In this document: piece after piece, positions 18,482 through 28,054 of the stretch | How positions within the stretch are numbered: the first letter of the stretch is position 1 | Layout of the letters: every line of letters starts with the position of its first letter | Assembly: GCF_022829295.1 (NCBI RefSeq) | Contig: NZ_JAKSYH010000175.1 | Span: 1-64,000, forward strand | Origin: Methylobacterium sp. J-088 | GTDB taxonomy: Bacteria; Pseudomonadota; Alphaproteobacteria; Rhizobiales; Beijerinckiaceae | Direction of reading: 5' to 3' | DNA length: 64,000 nt | The notes under the pieces: generated by a model | What the model was told of the DNA's origin: nothing | The model's database searches: none | What the model saw: only the letters and a program-made list of their open reading frames with translations | Position numbers and translations under genes: made by a program

Positions 18482-19600
18482 CTAACGCCGGTCGAGGGCG
18501 ACGACGTCGTCTTTCCGGAGGTCGGAGACGATCGGTGCTGGCGACTTGCCGCCGCGCTTCAGGAAGCGCGACTCGACGAAGGTCCACGACACCCAGCCGG
18601 CTGCGTATGAACACGCGAGCAGCACGTAGAAGGCGACCGGCGCGCCAACCAGGCCGAAGGCGACGAACAGGTTCAGGATCAAGCCGTGAAAGAGGTAGAC
18701 CCCGTAGGAGATGTCGACATGGCCCATCCGGCTGGGGCCGGCCAGCGTGAAGGCGGCAGACAGCGTCAAGATGCCGAGGACGATGTGCTCCGCCACGGAC
18801 GTCACGGCCGAGAAGGGCGTGAAGATGTTGAGTGCGATGAGCGAAGCCAGCCAGAACAGAACCTTGCCGCGCACCCACCACCGGAGATGAAGGGAGAGGT
18901 AGCAGGCCGCCGCACCGAGCGCGAATTGGTAATAATGCGCTACGAACGAGTAGCGGACCAGCTTTTCCGCCATAGATTCAGGATGATCATACATCCCCAT
19001 CACGGTCGGCAGCCAGATCCGGATGAGGACGCCGACGGCGATGGCCGCCGCCAGAACCGCGAGAATTGCAGCGGATCGGTTGCTGGCCCGCTGGACGACG
19101 AGGGACAGCAGCGGAACCGTGACGTAGAACTGGAGTTCGACCGGGATCGTCCAGAGGCTGCCGTTGTATGAACCGAAGCCGAAGGAATGCAGGAACTGCG
19201 GCGTGTAGATGAGTGCGGCCAGCTGGCTGCCGAACCACGTCAGGCCCGGGCGTGTGAGCAGAGGGTAGCCGAGGGCGAGCAGAACGAGGGCTGTCACGAT
19301 CAGGCAGAACCACAGGCCCGGAAAGATGCGACGGGCCCGCTTCTCGGCGTAGGATCTCAGCGAGGAACTGCGCTCGTACGAGGCCGTGATCAGGAAGCCG
19401 CTGACGACGAAAAAGATCGGGACGCCCGGGAAGGGTCCGAGTACCTTCGTCCAGCTCGGTGCGTCGATCTTGAGGTGGTACAAAGCGTGGAAGATGACCA
19501 CCTGGGTGGCTGCGAACAGGCGGATATAGTCGAAGTTGTTGTGCGCGGGCGGAATCGGGGCGCTGCCGTGCTGGCGCTCCCGGGGCGATAAAAGGTTCAT
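18482..19600 (-). CDS. acyltransferase 3 family membrane protein
   Basis: A 372-residue multi-helix membrane protein, second member of the OafA/ExoZ family in this window. It shows F-D-Y-I-R-L-F-A-A, then V-V-I-F-H-A with the family histidine, P-I-F-F-V-V-S-G-F-L-I and E-K-R-A-R-R-I-F-P-G-L-W, and a later G-S-L-W-T-I-P-V-E block. The ATG at 19600 begins just before the conserved N-terminus; the frame upstream to 20143 is arginine-rich and unlike the family. It should transfer an acyl group to the lipid-linked unit or polymer. Having two such enzymes suggests more than one acyl decoration or site. Confidence 0.9.
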   Translation of the reverse strand: MNLLSPRERQHGSAPIPPAHNNFDYIRLFAATQVVIFHALYHLKIDAPSWTKVLGPFPGVPIFFVVSGFLITASYERSSSLRSYAEKRARRIFPGLWFCLIVTALVLLALGYPLLTRPGLTWFGSQLAALIYTPQFLHSFGFGSYNGSLWTIPVELQFYVTVPLLSLVVQRASNRSAAILAVLAAAIAVGVLIRIWLPTVMGMYDHPESMAEKLVRYSFVAHYYQFALGAAACYLSLHLRWWVRGKVLFWLASLIALNIFTPFSAVTSVAEHIVLGILTLSAAFTLAGPSRMGHVDISYGVYLFHGLILNLFVAFGLVGAPVAFYVLLACSYAAGWVSWTFVESRFLKRGGKSPAPIVSDLRKDDVVALDRR

Positions 19601-20099
19601 GATCGAGCCGACGCTCACGCTGTCATTCCGTTGCCAACCGGCCAAGCGACGGCCCCTTGTGATTGCCCCCCACCTTCTCTGAAGCAGATCGGCGCTCCGG
19701 CACACGAGCGCTCCCCGCCGAGGTGGAAGCCGGTTCGCCGCAAGAGGATGCGTCAAACCGAGGCCGGAGAGCTGTTCACGCTCGCGGCGCGACCGCCTCC
19801 AGCACCCCGGTCGCAACCGTATTTGCATTTCGCGCGAGGGGAGTATCATTTCTGTGCGAAAAGAATAGCCGTGGCGGCGCGGACTGTGCATTGCACTTAA
19901 CGCGTCTGTTGATGCACTAAGCAAACGTCGCGTGACGCCTACGCCTTGCCAAGAGCCATCCCAAATTCGAGGGTGCGGCGGCGAGCGGGCCGAGAGGCGG
20001 CCGGGTGATCGGGAGCACGATGGTAGGACGATTTCGGCGGACCGAGAGATCCGCTCGCGCGCGGTCGCGCGCATCCGGCCGCGCTGTTCCGGTCGCCTC
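19601..20099 (+). other. divergent intergenic region
   Basis: About 500 bases between a minus-strand acyltransferase gene and a plus-strand GT2 gene, so promoters for both directions should be here. It contains a copy of the dispersed repeat (19705-19774). An AT-richer patch at 19815-19910 is the likeliest promoter area. No gene is recognised. Confidence 0.5.
19705..19774 (+). repeat. dispersed intergenic repeat, copy 4
   Basis: Keeps GAGCGCTCCCCGCCGAGGTG, then GAAGCCGGTTCGCCGCAAGA and GGATGCGTCAAA of the repeat family in plus orientation. Confidence 0.55.
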
Positions 20100-21143
20100 A
20101 TGAGTTCGGTTCCCACGCCGGCGGGCGTGACCGGTATCGTCATCCTGAACTACAACGGCTGGCAAGACACGATCGGCTGTCTCAAGTCCGTGATGCGGAT
20201 CAGGGAGCCCATTCGCGCCATCGTGGTCGACAATGCCTCGCCCGACGAGTCCGAGCGGCATCTCCAGGCCTGGGGCGAATCGGCCCTGCCGGAGATCAAT
20301 GCGCGCCGCACCCGGGACGGCCTGCCCCCGTTCACGTTCGAGCGGGTTGCTGCCGGGGCGCTTCCCAAGGCCGGCGGCGGCACGACGCTCACCCTCATCC
20401 AGGCCGGGCGGAACGCCGGCTACGCGGCGGGCAACAACGTCGGCATTCGGTTCGCGCTCGCGCAGGGGTGCGATTTCGTCTGGATCCTCAACAATGACAC
20501 CGTTGTCGAGCCGGATGCGCTGACGTGGCTGCTCGCGCGCGTCCGGGAGGAGCCGCGGATCGGCCTCTGCGGCTCGACGCTCGTCTATCACGCCCGGCCC
20601 GAAATCGTTCAGGCGCTCGCAGGCAGTCGCTTCAGACGGTGGCGTGGCTGGGGCGTGGAGATCGGCGCCGGCTCGATGCTCGCCCAGCGACCGGAAGCTC
20701 ACGCGATCGAAGGGCAGTTGAGCTACATCAACGGCGCATCGACGCTCGCCACGCGCGCCTTCATCGAGACGGTCGGCCTGATGGAGGAAAGTTATTTTCT
20801 CTACTGGGAGGAGATCGACTGGGCCTACCGGGCGCGGAACCGCTTCAAGCTCGGATACGCCCCGAAGTCGGTCGTTCATCACAAGGTCGGGGCCTCGATC
20901 GGAACGCGCCACGAAGGTCCGCAATCGGCACTGGCCGAATTCTATATGATCCGCGGCGCCATTCTCTTCTGCTGTCGATACTCCTGGGTCTCGCTGCCCG
21001 GAATGCTGCTGGGCATCGCGCGCAACATGGGCCGCTCGGCCTTGCGCGGAGACTGGCGGTGGATCGGCCATCAGGCTCGGGCTGTGGCGGGTCGCCATTA
21101 TCCCTCCGACCGTCCGGGCATCCCGAAGCGGACCGCGGCGTGA
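20100..21143 (+). CDS. GT2 family glycosyltransferase (rhamnosyltransferase-like)
   Basis: A 347-residue GT-A enzyme. The N-terminus has I-V-I-L-N-Y-N-G-W, then V-V-D-N-A-S-P-D, the nucleotide-sugar site. Later come N-N-V-G and N-N-D-T-V-V, the D-x-D-equivalent metal site, and Y-F-L-Y-W-E-E-I-D-W-A-Y-R-A, the catalytic-base region as seen in WbbL-type rhamnosyltransferases. A hydrophobic C-terminal segment may touch the membrane. The ATG at 20100 starts the conserved fold within a few residues; the frame upstream to 19932 is Arg-rich and not conserved. It probably adds a sugar to the repeat unit. Confidence 0.9.
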   Translation: MSSVPTPAGVTGIVILNYNGWQDTIGCLKSVMRIREPIRAIVVDNASPDESERHLQAWGESALPEINARRTRDGLPPFTFERVAAGALPKAGGGTTLTLIQAGRNAGYAAGNNVGIRFALAQGCDFVWILNNDTVVEPDALTWLLARVREEPRIGLCGSTLVYHARPEIVQALAGSRFRRWRGWGVEIGAGSMLAQRPEAHAIEGQLSYINGASTLATRAFIETVGLMEESYFLYWEEIDWAYRARNRFKLGYAPKSVVHHKVGASIGTRHEGPQSALAEFYMIRGAILFCCRYSWVSLPGMLLGIARNMGRSALRGDWRWIGHQARAVAGRHYPSDRPGIPKRTAA

Positions 21144-21211
21144 CCGGGCGCAGCTCTCCGCTGCCCGCGTCGGACCCGGTCCCAACCGCGCCGCAGGCGG
21201 GTACGGGTCTC

Positions 21212-21272
21212 GGCCTTTCGCTGTGTCGCGCGCTCTGACCCCGAACCGGTATCCAGCCCGGCGGAGCGTGCT
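21212..21272 (-). repeat. dispersed intergenic repeat, copy 5
   Basis: Read on the minus strand: GCTCCGCCGGGCTGGATACC, then GGTTCGGGGTCAGAGCGCGCG. It fills most of the gap between the GT2 and the next GT4 gene. Confidence 0.55.
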
Positions 21273-21314
21273 CAAGCCGTCCGGCAGAACAAGAATGCTC
21301 AAGGTTGATTGCCG

Positions 21315-22382
21315 ATGACCTACCACATAGTGCTCAATCGACCGACCGATCTCGTCGGCCTTGCGCAAGGCGCACGCACCGGCGAGAACCCGCGCCATTC
21401 CATGGCCGAGCTCGCGGAGAGCCTCGGCGCCCGCGTGCATGACGGATCGGGCCTCGAGCCCGACGCTCTCGACCGCATCGCCGCCCGGGCGACGCGCACG
21501 CGGCCGCTCTGGTGGGCGATCGCCCGACGGCTACGCCGGGACATCGCCCCGGGGGACGTCGTCTTCTGCACCGGTGAAGACGTCGGAATCCCGGTGGCGG
21601 CGCTCTGTGGCGGGCGTGGCGGCGCGCGCGTCGCCGTGATGATGCACTACGTCGATCGGCCGAAGGGGCGACTTGCGCTGCGCCTGTTCAGGCTGGCGCA
21701 GCGCGCGGCTCTGTTCACGGCGGTGGCGCATCCGCAGGCCCGCTTCCTCGAGGGCTTCGTCGCGCACCACGGCGGTCGAGCGCGCGCCCAGTTCGTCACC
21801 GATCAGACGGATACCGCGTTCTTCCGGCCCGGACCGGCATCGCCCGACAAGGTTCGGCCGATCATCGCCAGTGTGGGGCTCGAACAGCGCGACTATGCGA
21901 CCCTCGCGGCAGCCACCGAAACGCTCGATGTCGACGTGAAGATCAGCGGCTTCTCGGCCGATACGAAGGTCCTGGCGCGCGCCTTCCCGGCGACGCGGCC
22001 GGCCAACATGAGCCAGCGCTTCTACGCCTGGCCGGAATTGCTTCAACTCTACCGCGACGCCGACATCATCGTGGTCAGCGTGTTCCCGAGCGATCACGCG
22101 GCGGGCGTCCAGGCGCTGATGGAGGCCCTCGCCTGCGGACGTCCGGTTGTCGTCACGGCGACCGCGGGCCTCGAAGGCTACGTGAACCAGCCGGACGCCA
22201 TGAGGACCGTGCCGCCCGGCGACCCGGTGGCGATGCGTGCGGCCATCACGGACCTTCTGGCCAAGCCGGACGAACGCAGCCGCCTGGGCGAGCGGGCCGC
22301 AGCGCTCGCCCGCGAGCGCTATCGCCTGGAGCGCTACGTCGAGGACCTCGCCGCGGCGCTGCGAGCCATTGGCATCACCTAA
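21315..22382 (+). CDS. GT4-like glycosyltransferase
   Basis: A 355-residue GT-B protein beginning at the ATG at 21315. The N-terminal domain has D-V-V-F-C-T-G-E-D-V-G, and the donor domain shows I-I-A-S-V-G-L-E-Q-R-D-Y, D-A-D-I-I-V-V-S-V-F-P-S-D-H-A-A-G-V-Q-A-L-M-E-A-L-A and G-R-P-V-V-V-T-A-T. The first GT4 glutamate position is replaced by an alanine-rich H-A-A-G loop, while the second is kept. This variant is common in wide GT4-like groups. It lies between the GT2 and chain-length genes and so probably acts late in repeat-unit assembly. Confidence 0.82.
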   Translation: MTYHIVLNRPTDLVGLAQGARTGENPRHSMAELAESLGARVHDGSGLEPDALDRIAARATRTRPLWWAIARRLRRDIAPGDVVFCTGEDVGIPVAALCGGRGGARVAVMMHYVDRPKGRLALRLFRLAQRAALFTAVAHPQARFLEGFVAHHGGRARAQFVTDQTDTAFFRPGPASPDKVRPIIASVGLEQRDYATLAAATETLDVDVKISGFSADTKVLARAFPATRPANMSQRFYAWPELLQLYRDADIIVVSVFPSDHAAGVQALMEALACGRPVVVTATAGLEGYVNQPDAMRTVPPGDPVAMRAAITDLLAKPDERSRLGERAAALARERYRLERYVEDLAAALRAIGIT

Positions 22383-22584
22383 AAGAGATCCATTGCGGGT
22401 CAGCAATGACCCCCGCAGCCATCGTCTTGTGCAATGCGAAAGGGCGCTATAGAGCCACAATCCACACGCAAACAGTCCTCAACGCGCAACGCTCCGTCGG
22501 CGAGCGCCGTCGCGAGGATCCCCGGATGGTGCCTCTCCGGTTCCACTCCGGGTGACGCCCGGCCGCGATAGGAACGGACTCTGC

Positions 22585-23964
22585 ATGGAACGCCCCGGAC
22601 GAAGCAAACTGGCGCTGACGGCGTTCTGGCTGACCGTGCTCGCCGCGCTGGTCCTGCCGATCGCAGCGTCGCTCGTCCTCTCCTTCGTTCCCGCGAAGAA
22701 GTACGAGGGCACCGTGTGGATGATCCTCGATGCGAGCCGCGGCTCGCAGACGGTGGCCGGCGTCGATGACCGCCGGTCGGGCAACGAGGTCGTCACCTAC
22801 GACCAGTTGCTGCGCACGCAGCTGCTGATCGCAGGCAGCGACGTCGTCGTCCGGAAGGCGGTCCAGGATTTGCGGCCTGCGCGCCTCTACCCCGATCTGC
22901 CGGCGACAAAGGGCCTCGACCCGAGCGAAATCGAGAACGTCGAGGCCGGTGTTGCGCGCGGCAACGTCATTTTGAGCCTTGAGCCGAACACCTTCGTGTT
23001 CAAGCTCGCGTTTCGTCATCCCAACCCTGTGATGGCGGCGCGCTTCGCCAATCTGCTGGCCGGGGAGTTCCTCGCGCGGCGTTCCGCCCTCTACAGCAAT
23101 GAGGGCGACGTGGACTTCTTCAAGTCGCAGGAGCAGCGGTTCAACGACGAGCTGCGAGCCGCCTCCAAGTCGCTTGACGAGTTCGGGCGCCAATACTCGA
23201 TCTACTCGGTTTCCGAGCAGCGGAAACTCCTGCTCGAACGTCGGGCGGCGGCGGCCAAGGATGCCGCGGACAATGCGACACAGATCGCGAAGGTCGAGAG
23301 CGAGCTGAATTCGCTGAAGACGCAGATGGTCGCACTCCGCGGGAAGATCACGCTGCCGCCTGAGATCTTCGGGGACACATCGCGGGTCAGCGGCACCCGG
23401 GCGGCAAGGCCGAGCGATGTCATCTCGGATGACCCGCCGCTGCTCAACATCAAGATCTACCAGGAGTCGGCTGCGCGCCTCGTCTCGGCGAACTCCGAAC
23501 TCGAGGGATTGCGGGCGACCCGCTTGCAGCGGGCGGACGTGCTGAAGCAGATCGATGCCGAGCTCCAGGCGCTCGCGACGCACGAATCGACCTACAACAC
23601 GCTGCGGCGCACCGTGTCGCAAGCTGAGGGTGCGATCGACAATCTGTCGAAGCGCGCGAGCGAGGCCCGCGTCAACAACGCGTGGCGATCGAACGAGGCG
23701 TTCTCGAGCGCGCAGATCCTTCAGCCGGCGAGCGTGCCGGCTGCTCCGGCCTCGCCTCGGCCGGCCCTCTATATCCCGGCCGGCCTCATCATCGGGTTGT
23801 TCGCGTCGCTCCTGCTGCTGTTCACAGGCCGTCGATTCGGCTTCGTGAATCTGAAGTTCGTGCCGGATGCCCTCATGCATGACCAAGTGCCGAATACCCG
23901 GGTCTCGCCGGAGCCGGTCTACGCCATGCGGTCGTCGGTCCGGACTGGCCTGGGCGTCAGTTGA
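22585..23964 (+). CDS. Wzz/GumC-type chain-length (polysaccharide co-polymerase) protein
   Basis: A 459-residue protein with one helix near residues 12-34 and another near 395-418, enclosing a periplasmic domain with a long coiled-coil section (about residues 165-370, rich in E-S-A-A-R-L and Q-A-E-G-A-I-D type heptads). This is the polysaccharide co-polymerase layout that sets polymer length with the Wzy polymerase. The C-terminal tyrosine-kinase domain of Wzc is absent, as in GumC. The ATG at 22585 has AGGAACGG upstream. The gene overlaps the next by four bases, so it is translationally coupled to the polymerase-like gene, which supports joint function. Confidence 0.85.
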   Translation: MERPGRSKLALTAFWLTVLAALVLPIAASLVLSFVPAKKYEGTVWMILDASRGSQTVAGVDDRRSGNEVVTYDQLLRTQLLIAGSDVVVRKAVQDLRPARLYPDLPATKGLDPSEIENVEAGVARGNVILSLEPNTFVFKLAFRHPNPVMAARFANLLAGEFLARRSALYSNEGDVDFFKSQEQRFNDELRAASKSLDEFGRQYSIYSVSEQRKLLLERRAAAAKDAADNATQIAKVESELNSLKTQMVALRGKITLPPEIFGDTSRVSGTRAARPSDVISDDPPLLNIKIYQESAARLVSANSELEGLRATRLQRADVLKQIDAELQALATHESTYNTLRRTVSQAEGAIDNLSKRASEARVNNAWRSNEAFSSAQILQPASVPAAPASPRPALYIPAGLIIGLFASLLLLFTGRRFGFVNLKFVPDALMHDQVPNTRVSPEPVYAMRSSVRTGLGVS

Positions 23965-25289
23965 GTGGCGTTCCCGGCCAGCCCGAATGGGTGAACGCAG
24001 CGTCGCCCGGACAGAGGCACTTGCTCTCTCTCCATCGCGTGACCATCCATGCGATCATTGCGGCGGACTTGTGCTTCAGCTCGCGCCTCTACATGGCCAT
24101 CCTTCCCGACATTGCGCAGCGCATCCTGCTGTCCACGCTGCTTCTGGTCGGGTTGGCTTATCTTGGTCTCGCGCTCATGCGCGGGCACGTGGTCCCGGTC
24201 CTGCTTTTTCTCCTCGCCGGCGGGCTCATCATCGGCCAGCTGATCGTCTACGAGGTGAATTGGGGCATGGCGGCGAACCCGACCGGTGTCGCCCAATATA
24301 CGGTCGTTCTGACATTCATCGTATTCTTCGTAGTCGGTCGGGACGGGCTCGCGGAATATGCGATGCGCGTGCTCGCGATGTACGCGCTCGGCTACGTTTG
24401 CTTCTACATTGCCTATGTCGGTGCCTATTTCGCGGGTCTCCTGCCACCGAGCTTCACCGGAGCGCTCTTGCTCCGCGACATCGAACGGGGCGACCGCTTC
24501 TTCGCTTATGCTGGGGCACTGGCCTTTTCCTGGTACGTGGCGCTCAATCGTATTCGGGCCCGAAGGACCGGCGGACGCCTTGCGGTCTTCGGCCTATGCG
24601 CACTCGCCAACGTGCTGACATTGTCGCGGGTGTATCTGGCCTGCCTCGCGGCGGTCACGATCTTGGACTTGGTGAGGGTGCCGCGCGCAGTCATCCGCAT
24701 CGTGTGCGTCGGCGCTCTCTGCGTTGTATCGTCCGTGCTCCTCTATGGACTTGTCGACACGCGGTGGAACCCTTTCTTCGCGCTATCGGGTGACGATACG
24801 TCAGGGATCGGACGCGCCCTTGAGTACCAGATCGCTCAAGATCTCCTGGCGCGCAGTCCGATTCTGGGTTTGGGCTTATCGAGTTCGCCTGAGCAACCCG
24901 GCTTGCTCACGGGTATTCCCTTCTTTGCCGCAAGCGACCTTGGGATGGCTGGGATCGTGCTCGATTTCGGCATCCTAGGGCTGAGCTTATTTCTTATTGC
25001 ATCGTGGCTCGCCTGCACACGGCCGCCAATCCTGAGTGGCGACCAAGGTGATGCACTCAATCTGACAGGTTGCACGCTTGCCATGTATGGCTGCATCGCG
25101 CCCATCCTGTTCTTGCCGGGCGGAGCTTTCTACTTCGCGGCTATCCTCGGAACGTGGCTGGCAGGAAATCAGAGTCGCGGACAAGCCGGAGACGATCCCG
25201 CCCGCCCGCTGACCAGAATCCAGAGTGCGGCATCGGGCGAGGACGTGCCAACGGCATCACCGGTTATTTACTTCGAACAGACGCGATGA
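23961..25289 (+). CDS. O-antigen polymerase/ligase-like membrane protein, paralog A
   Basis: About 442 residues with ten or more helices. The frame opens with a TTG at 23961 that overlaps the stop codon of the chain-length gene; a GTG near 23991 is another option. A central loop holds V-D-T-R-W-N-P-F-F-A, D-D-T-S-G-I-G-R-A-L-E-Y-Q-I-A and R-S-P-I-L-G-L-G-L, resembling the large periplasmic loop of Wzy polymerases and WaaL ligases (GumE-like). The next gene is a clear paralog. It probably joins repeat units at the periplasmic face. Confidence 0.75.
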   Translation: MSGVPGQPEWVNAASPGQRHLLSLHRVTIHAIIAADLCFSSRLYMAILPDIAQRILLSTLLLVGLAYLGLALMRGHVVPVLLFLLAGGLIIGQLIVYEVNWGMAANPTGVAQYTVVLTFIVFFVVGRDGLAEYAMRVLAMYALGYVCFYIAYVGAYFAGLLPPSFTGALLLRDIERGDRFFAYAGALAFSWYVALNRIRARRTGGRLAVFGLCALANVLTLSRVYLACLAAVTILDLVRVPRAVIRIVCVGALCVVSSVLLYGLVDTRWNPFFALSGDDTSGIGRALEYQIAQDLLARSPILGLGLSSSPEQPGLLTGIPFFAASDLGMAGIVLDFGILGLSLFLIASWLACTRPPILSGDQGDALNLTGCTLAMYGCIAPILFLPGGAFYFAAILGTWLAGNQSRGQAGDDPARPLTRIQSAASGEDVPTASPVIYFEQTR

Positions 25290-25377
25290 GATCAGCCCGA
25301 TATCCACACGTGCGCCGGTTCCTTCAAACTGCGTCCCGTCGCGGCCTCTCGATCTGCGCGCGGACGCCGAGCGCGCC

Positions 25378-26610
25378 ATGACGGATCACGCCGCTAAACC
25401 TCAATTTCTTTTAATGGTCCACCGTATCCTGATTCACGTCATCATCGGGGCGGATTTATGCTACAACTCCCGACTTTATCTCTTCATGTTTTCTGACGCT
25501 GCTCAGCGCATCCTCCTCTTGAGTCAGATTTTAATCGCTATCTTCTATATACTTATCGCAATTGCAAGAGGTTATATTGCCGTTGTGCTTATCTCGATAT
25601 CCTGCGTCTGTCTTATACTCGGTCAGGCCTGGATCTTCGAGCAAAATTGGAACGTGCCCCTGAACTGGCCTGGCATCGGCCAGTACGGCGCCTTTCTGTC
25701 ATTTGTTCCGATCTTCATCATGGTGCGCGACGGGGTTGCGACGTACGTCGTCCGTACACTGACGCGATACGCGATTGCCTACACCTTCATCTATCTAGCG
25801 ATCTCGTTACTTCATAGCGTCGGGCTGCTCCCACCCCAAATCAGCACGCCGCTCATCCTCAATGACATGGAACGCGGCGATCGCCTCTGGGCGCATTTCG
25901 GCGCGCTCGGCTTCGTCTGGTATGTCTCCATGGTGCGGGTGCAGGATCGTCTAACGAGTGCGCGCGTGATGCTTCTGCTCGTGAGCGCGTTGGCGAATAT
26001 CATGACCCTTTCGCGGGTGTACCTCGGGTGCCTCGCCGTCGTGTCGATCTTGAGCGTGGTGCGGGCACCCCGCCCTGTGATCCGTGCGGTTTGCCTGGGC
26101 TGCTTCGGTATCCTTTCATCCGTGCTCGTCTACGGAATGGTCGACACGCGATGGAACCCGTTTTTCGCCTTCGCGAGCAACGACACGTCCGGAATTGGCC
26201 GAGCCCTGGAATACCAGATCGCACAGGAGATCATCGGCCGCAGCCCGATGCTAGGTATGGGTTTGACCTCGTTCGCGAATTACCATTTTTCCGTCACAGG
26301 CATCACGTATTTCGCACCCGGCGACTTGGGCTTGGTCGGGGTCCTCCTCGATTATGGCCTGATTGGGCTGTGTCTATTCCTCATCGCGTCGCTGATCACG
26401 TGCGCCTATAACAAATCTATACCCAAACCCTTCGACCAAGCCTTGTTCCTTCAGGGTTGTACCTTCGTCCTGGATAGCTCAATCTCGCCGAACATGTTTG
26501 CACCGAACGCCGCCTTCTTCTTCCTCGTGATCCTCGGATTTTGGCTTGCGTACGAAACCAAATCGGAAGATATTCGGGCCAGAAATTTCAGTTCCGCTCG
26601 GAAAATTTGA
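25378..26610 (+). CDS. O-antigen polymerase/ligase-like membrane protein, paralog B
   Basis: A 410-residue multi-helix protein, closely related to the preceding gene over its whole length: both share R-L-Y after the first segment, T-L-S-R-V-Y-L, V-D-T-R-W-N-P-F-F-A and D-T-S-G-I-G-R-A-L-E-Y-Q-I-A. The ATG at 25378 aligns well with the N-terminal region of paralog A. The DNA at 25400-25650 is much more AT-rich than paralog A, so the two copies have diverged in base composition and may have different origins rather than being a recent duplication. One may polymerise and the other ligate, or the two may handle different linkages. Confidence 0.75.
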   Translation: MTDHAAKPQFLLMVHRILIHVIIGADLCYNSRLYLFMFSDAAQRILLLSQILIAIFYILIAIARGYIAVVLISISCVCLILGQAWIFEQNWNVPLNWPGIGQYGAFLSFVPIFIMVRDGVATYVVRTLTRYAIAYTFIYLAISLLHSVGLLPPQISTPLILNDMERGDRLWAHFGALGFVWYVSMVRVQDRLTSARVMLLLVSALANIMTLSRVYLGCLAVVSILSVVRAPRPVIRAVCLGCFGILSSVLVYGMVDTRWNPFFAFASNDTSGIGRALEYQIAQEIIGRSPMLGMGLTSFANYHFSVTGITYFAPGDLGLVGVLLDYGLIGLCLFLIASLITCAYNKSIPKPFDQALFLQGCTFVLDSSISPNMFAPNAAFFFLVILGFWLAYETKSEDIRARNFSSARKI

Positions 26611-26664
26611 GATATTTAGTTCCGCAGACGGTAGAGATTGAGATTACTTAGAGAAGAATGTCTA

Positions 26665-27489
26665 ATGGAAGGCAAATGGTCACCGAATTTCCAACCCTGG
26701 GCATTGCCGCGCCTGCCGGGGGAGTCGGACAAGGATCTGAAAGCGCGGCGCAATCGCGCCTATTTCGATTGGCAGTCTGGCAGTATCGACGAGTTCTGGC
26801 GTCGAATTGGTGAGCCCCTCGACCTTCGATCTCTCAACGTCTTGGATTTCGGCTGCGGTCACGGCGCCCTCTCTGTCGATGCGGTGGAACGCGGCGCAGC
26901 CTCCGTCGTCGCCATTGATGTCGATCAAGAGCGCGTATCGTTTGGCGTCAGTCATGTTCGAGAGAACTATGCTCCGCTGGTAGATAAGATCACGTTCATC
27001 TGCGATGATGTTTCCAATATTACAAGCCGGTACCGCAATGCCTTTGACGTTGTGATCTGCAAGGATACCTTGGAGCATATTGACGACATTAACAAAGTGC
27101 TTCGGGATATTCTCGTTATGGTGAAGCCGGGGGGGCGCATCGTACTGGGCACGAGCCCATTGTATTTCAGTCCCTTTGGAGATCACGGGCGCTTCGTTGG
27201 GCGATCCATCCCGTGGATCAGCATTCTTCCGGAGCGCGTGCTGTTTCCGCTCGCGCGTTTTGTGCTCAAAAATAATATTCAAAGCGCGTCGGACGTCGGA
27301 CTCAACAAAATTACGCCCCTCGAGATCCGCAAACTGATCGACAGTCAATCTTTGGTTGTCGAGCGGCTGAACTACAACGCCGGTGACAAGCCGATGTTGA
27401 AGGTGTTTGATTTTTTCAGAAGGTGGAATACTGTGGAAAGATATTTTACGGTTAGCGTTTATGCCATTTTGTTGAAGCCATTTACTTGA
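26665..27489 (+). CDS. class I SAM-dependent methyltransferase
   Basis: A 274-residue protein. Motif I V-L-D-F-G-C-G-H-G-A-L-S is near residue 55, the acidic ribose-binding A-I-D-V-D follows, and I-C-K-D-T-L-E-H-I-D-D matches post-motif II of UbiE/COQ5-like enzymes; P-G-G-R-I-V-L-G-T is motif III. The ATG at 26665 follows GAGAAG. The end of the gene is AT-rich. At the end of the polymer locus it could O-methylate a sugar; the substrate is not visible. Confidence 0.85.
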   Translation: MEGKWSPNFQPWALPRLPGESDKDLKARRNRAYFDWQSGSIDEFWRRIGEPLDLRSLNVLDFGCGHGALSVDAVERGAASVVAIDVDQERVSFGVSHVRENYAPLVDKITFICDDVSNITSRYRNAFDVVICKDTLEHIDDINKVLRDILVMVKPGGRIVLGTSPLYFSPFGDHGRFVGRSIPWISILPERVLFPLARFVLKNNIQSASDVGLNKITPLEIRKLIDSQSLVVERLNYNAGDKPMLKVFDFFRRWNTVERYFTVSVYAILLKPFT

Positions 27490-28054
27490 GGATATTCCTG
27501 ATCGGTGGGAAGGCGGATAAAAAATTCGCCGTGATGACGTCCACTGGCTGAAGCATTGCGGTTTCGGGCGGTGGGACTTTGAGGAGAGTCGTGATCGTGG
27601 CGCGCGCGTCAGCGATTGGGTGCGCTCTCCGCCGAAGGGGACATCGGTTCGACGCGTGAGAGCGCGTTACAACAACGGCTCTAAGCCGCGGCAGAAGTCT
27701 TCGTGCTTCTGCAAGCCCGCCTCGGGAGCTGCCAGCACCGCGATGTCAATTGCGATCCGGCTGCGATGGGGTGCGGACGCGGCAAGTCGCTATGCCGGCG
27801 GTGCGCGGGTCGAGGCGATCCGCCGGCTCTTAAGGCCAATCAGGCGGTCCGAGGTGCGAGCCGCCACCGTCGCACCTGCCCGTCGACGATCGGGGCCTGC
27901 TGTTTCGGTCATGCGATCCGTTTCAGCGTCTCATGAAGGCATGAGACAACCGCGTCCGGCTCCTTGCGTGTCAGCCCGGAGAAGACCGGCCGCCCCTCGC
28001 AATCGGGCCGGACCGGTATACCTGACACCGAACAGCTCGCCCGGAGCGCCGGCC
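27490..28054 (+). other. intergenic region upstream of eutB
   Basis: 565 bases separating the polysaccharide locus from the nitrogen genes. It holds a dispersed repeat (27621-27686). The eutB reading frame is open upstream to 27620, but that part is Arg/Ser-rich and not EutB-like. I looked for a cobalamin riboswitch (B12 box) because EutBC needs B12 and did not see one. Confidence 0.5.
27621..27686 (+). repeat. dispersed intergenic repeat, copy 6
   Basis: Plus-strand copy with GCGCTCTCCGCCGAAGGGGA, then CATCGGTTCGACGCGTGAGA and GCGCGTTACAACAA. Confidence 0.6.

Noticed and set aside
27490..28054. Cobalamin riboswitch before eutB
   Set aside because: Looked for because the enzyme needs B12; no B12 box or matching conserved core was seen.
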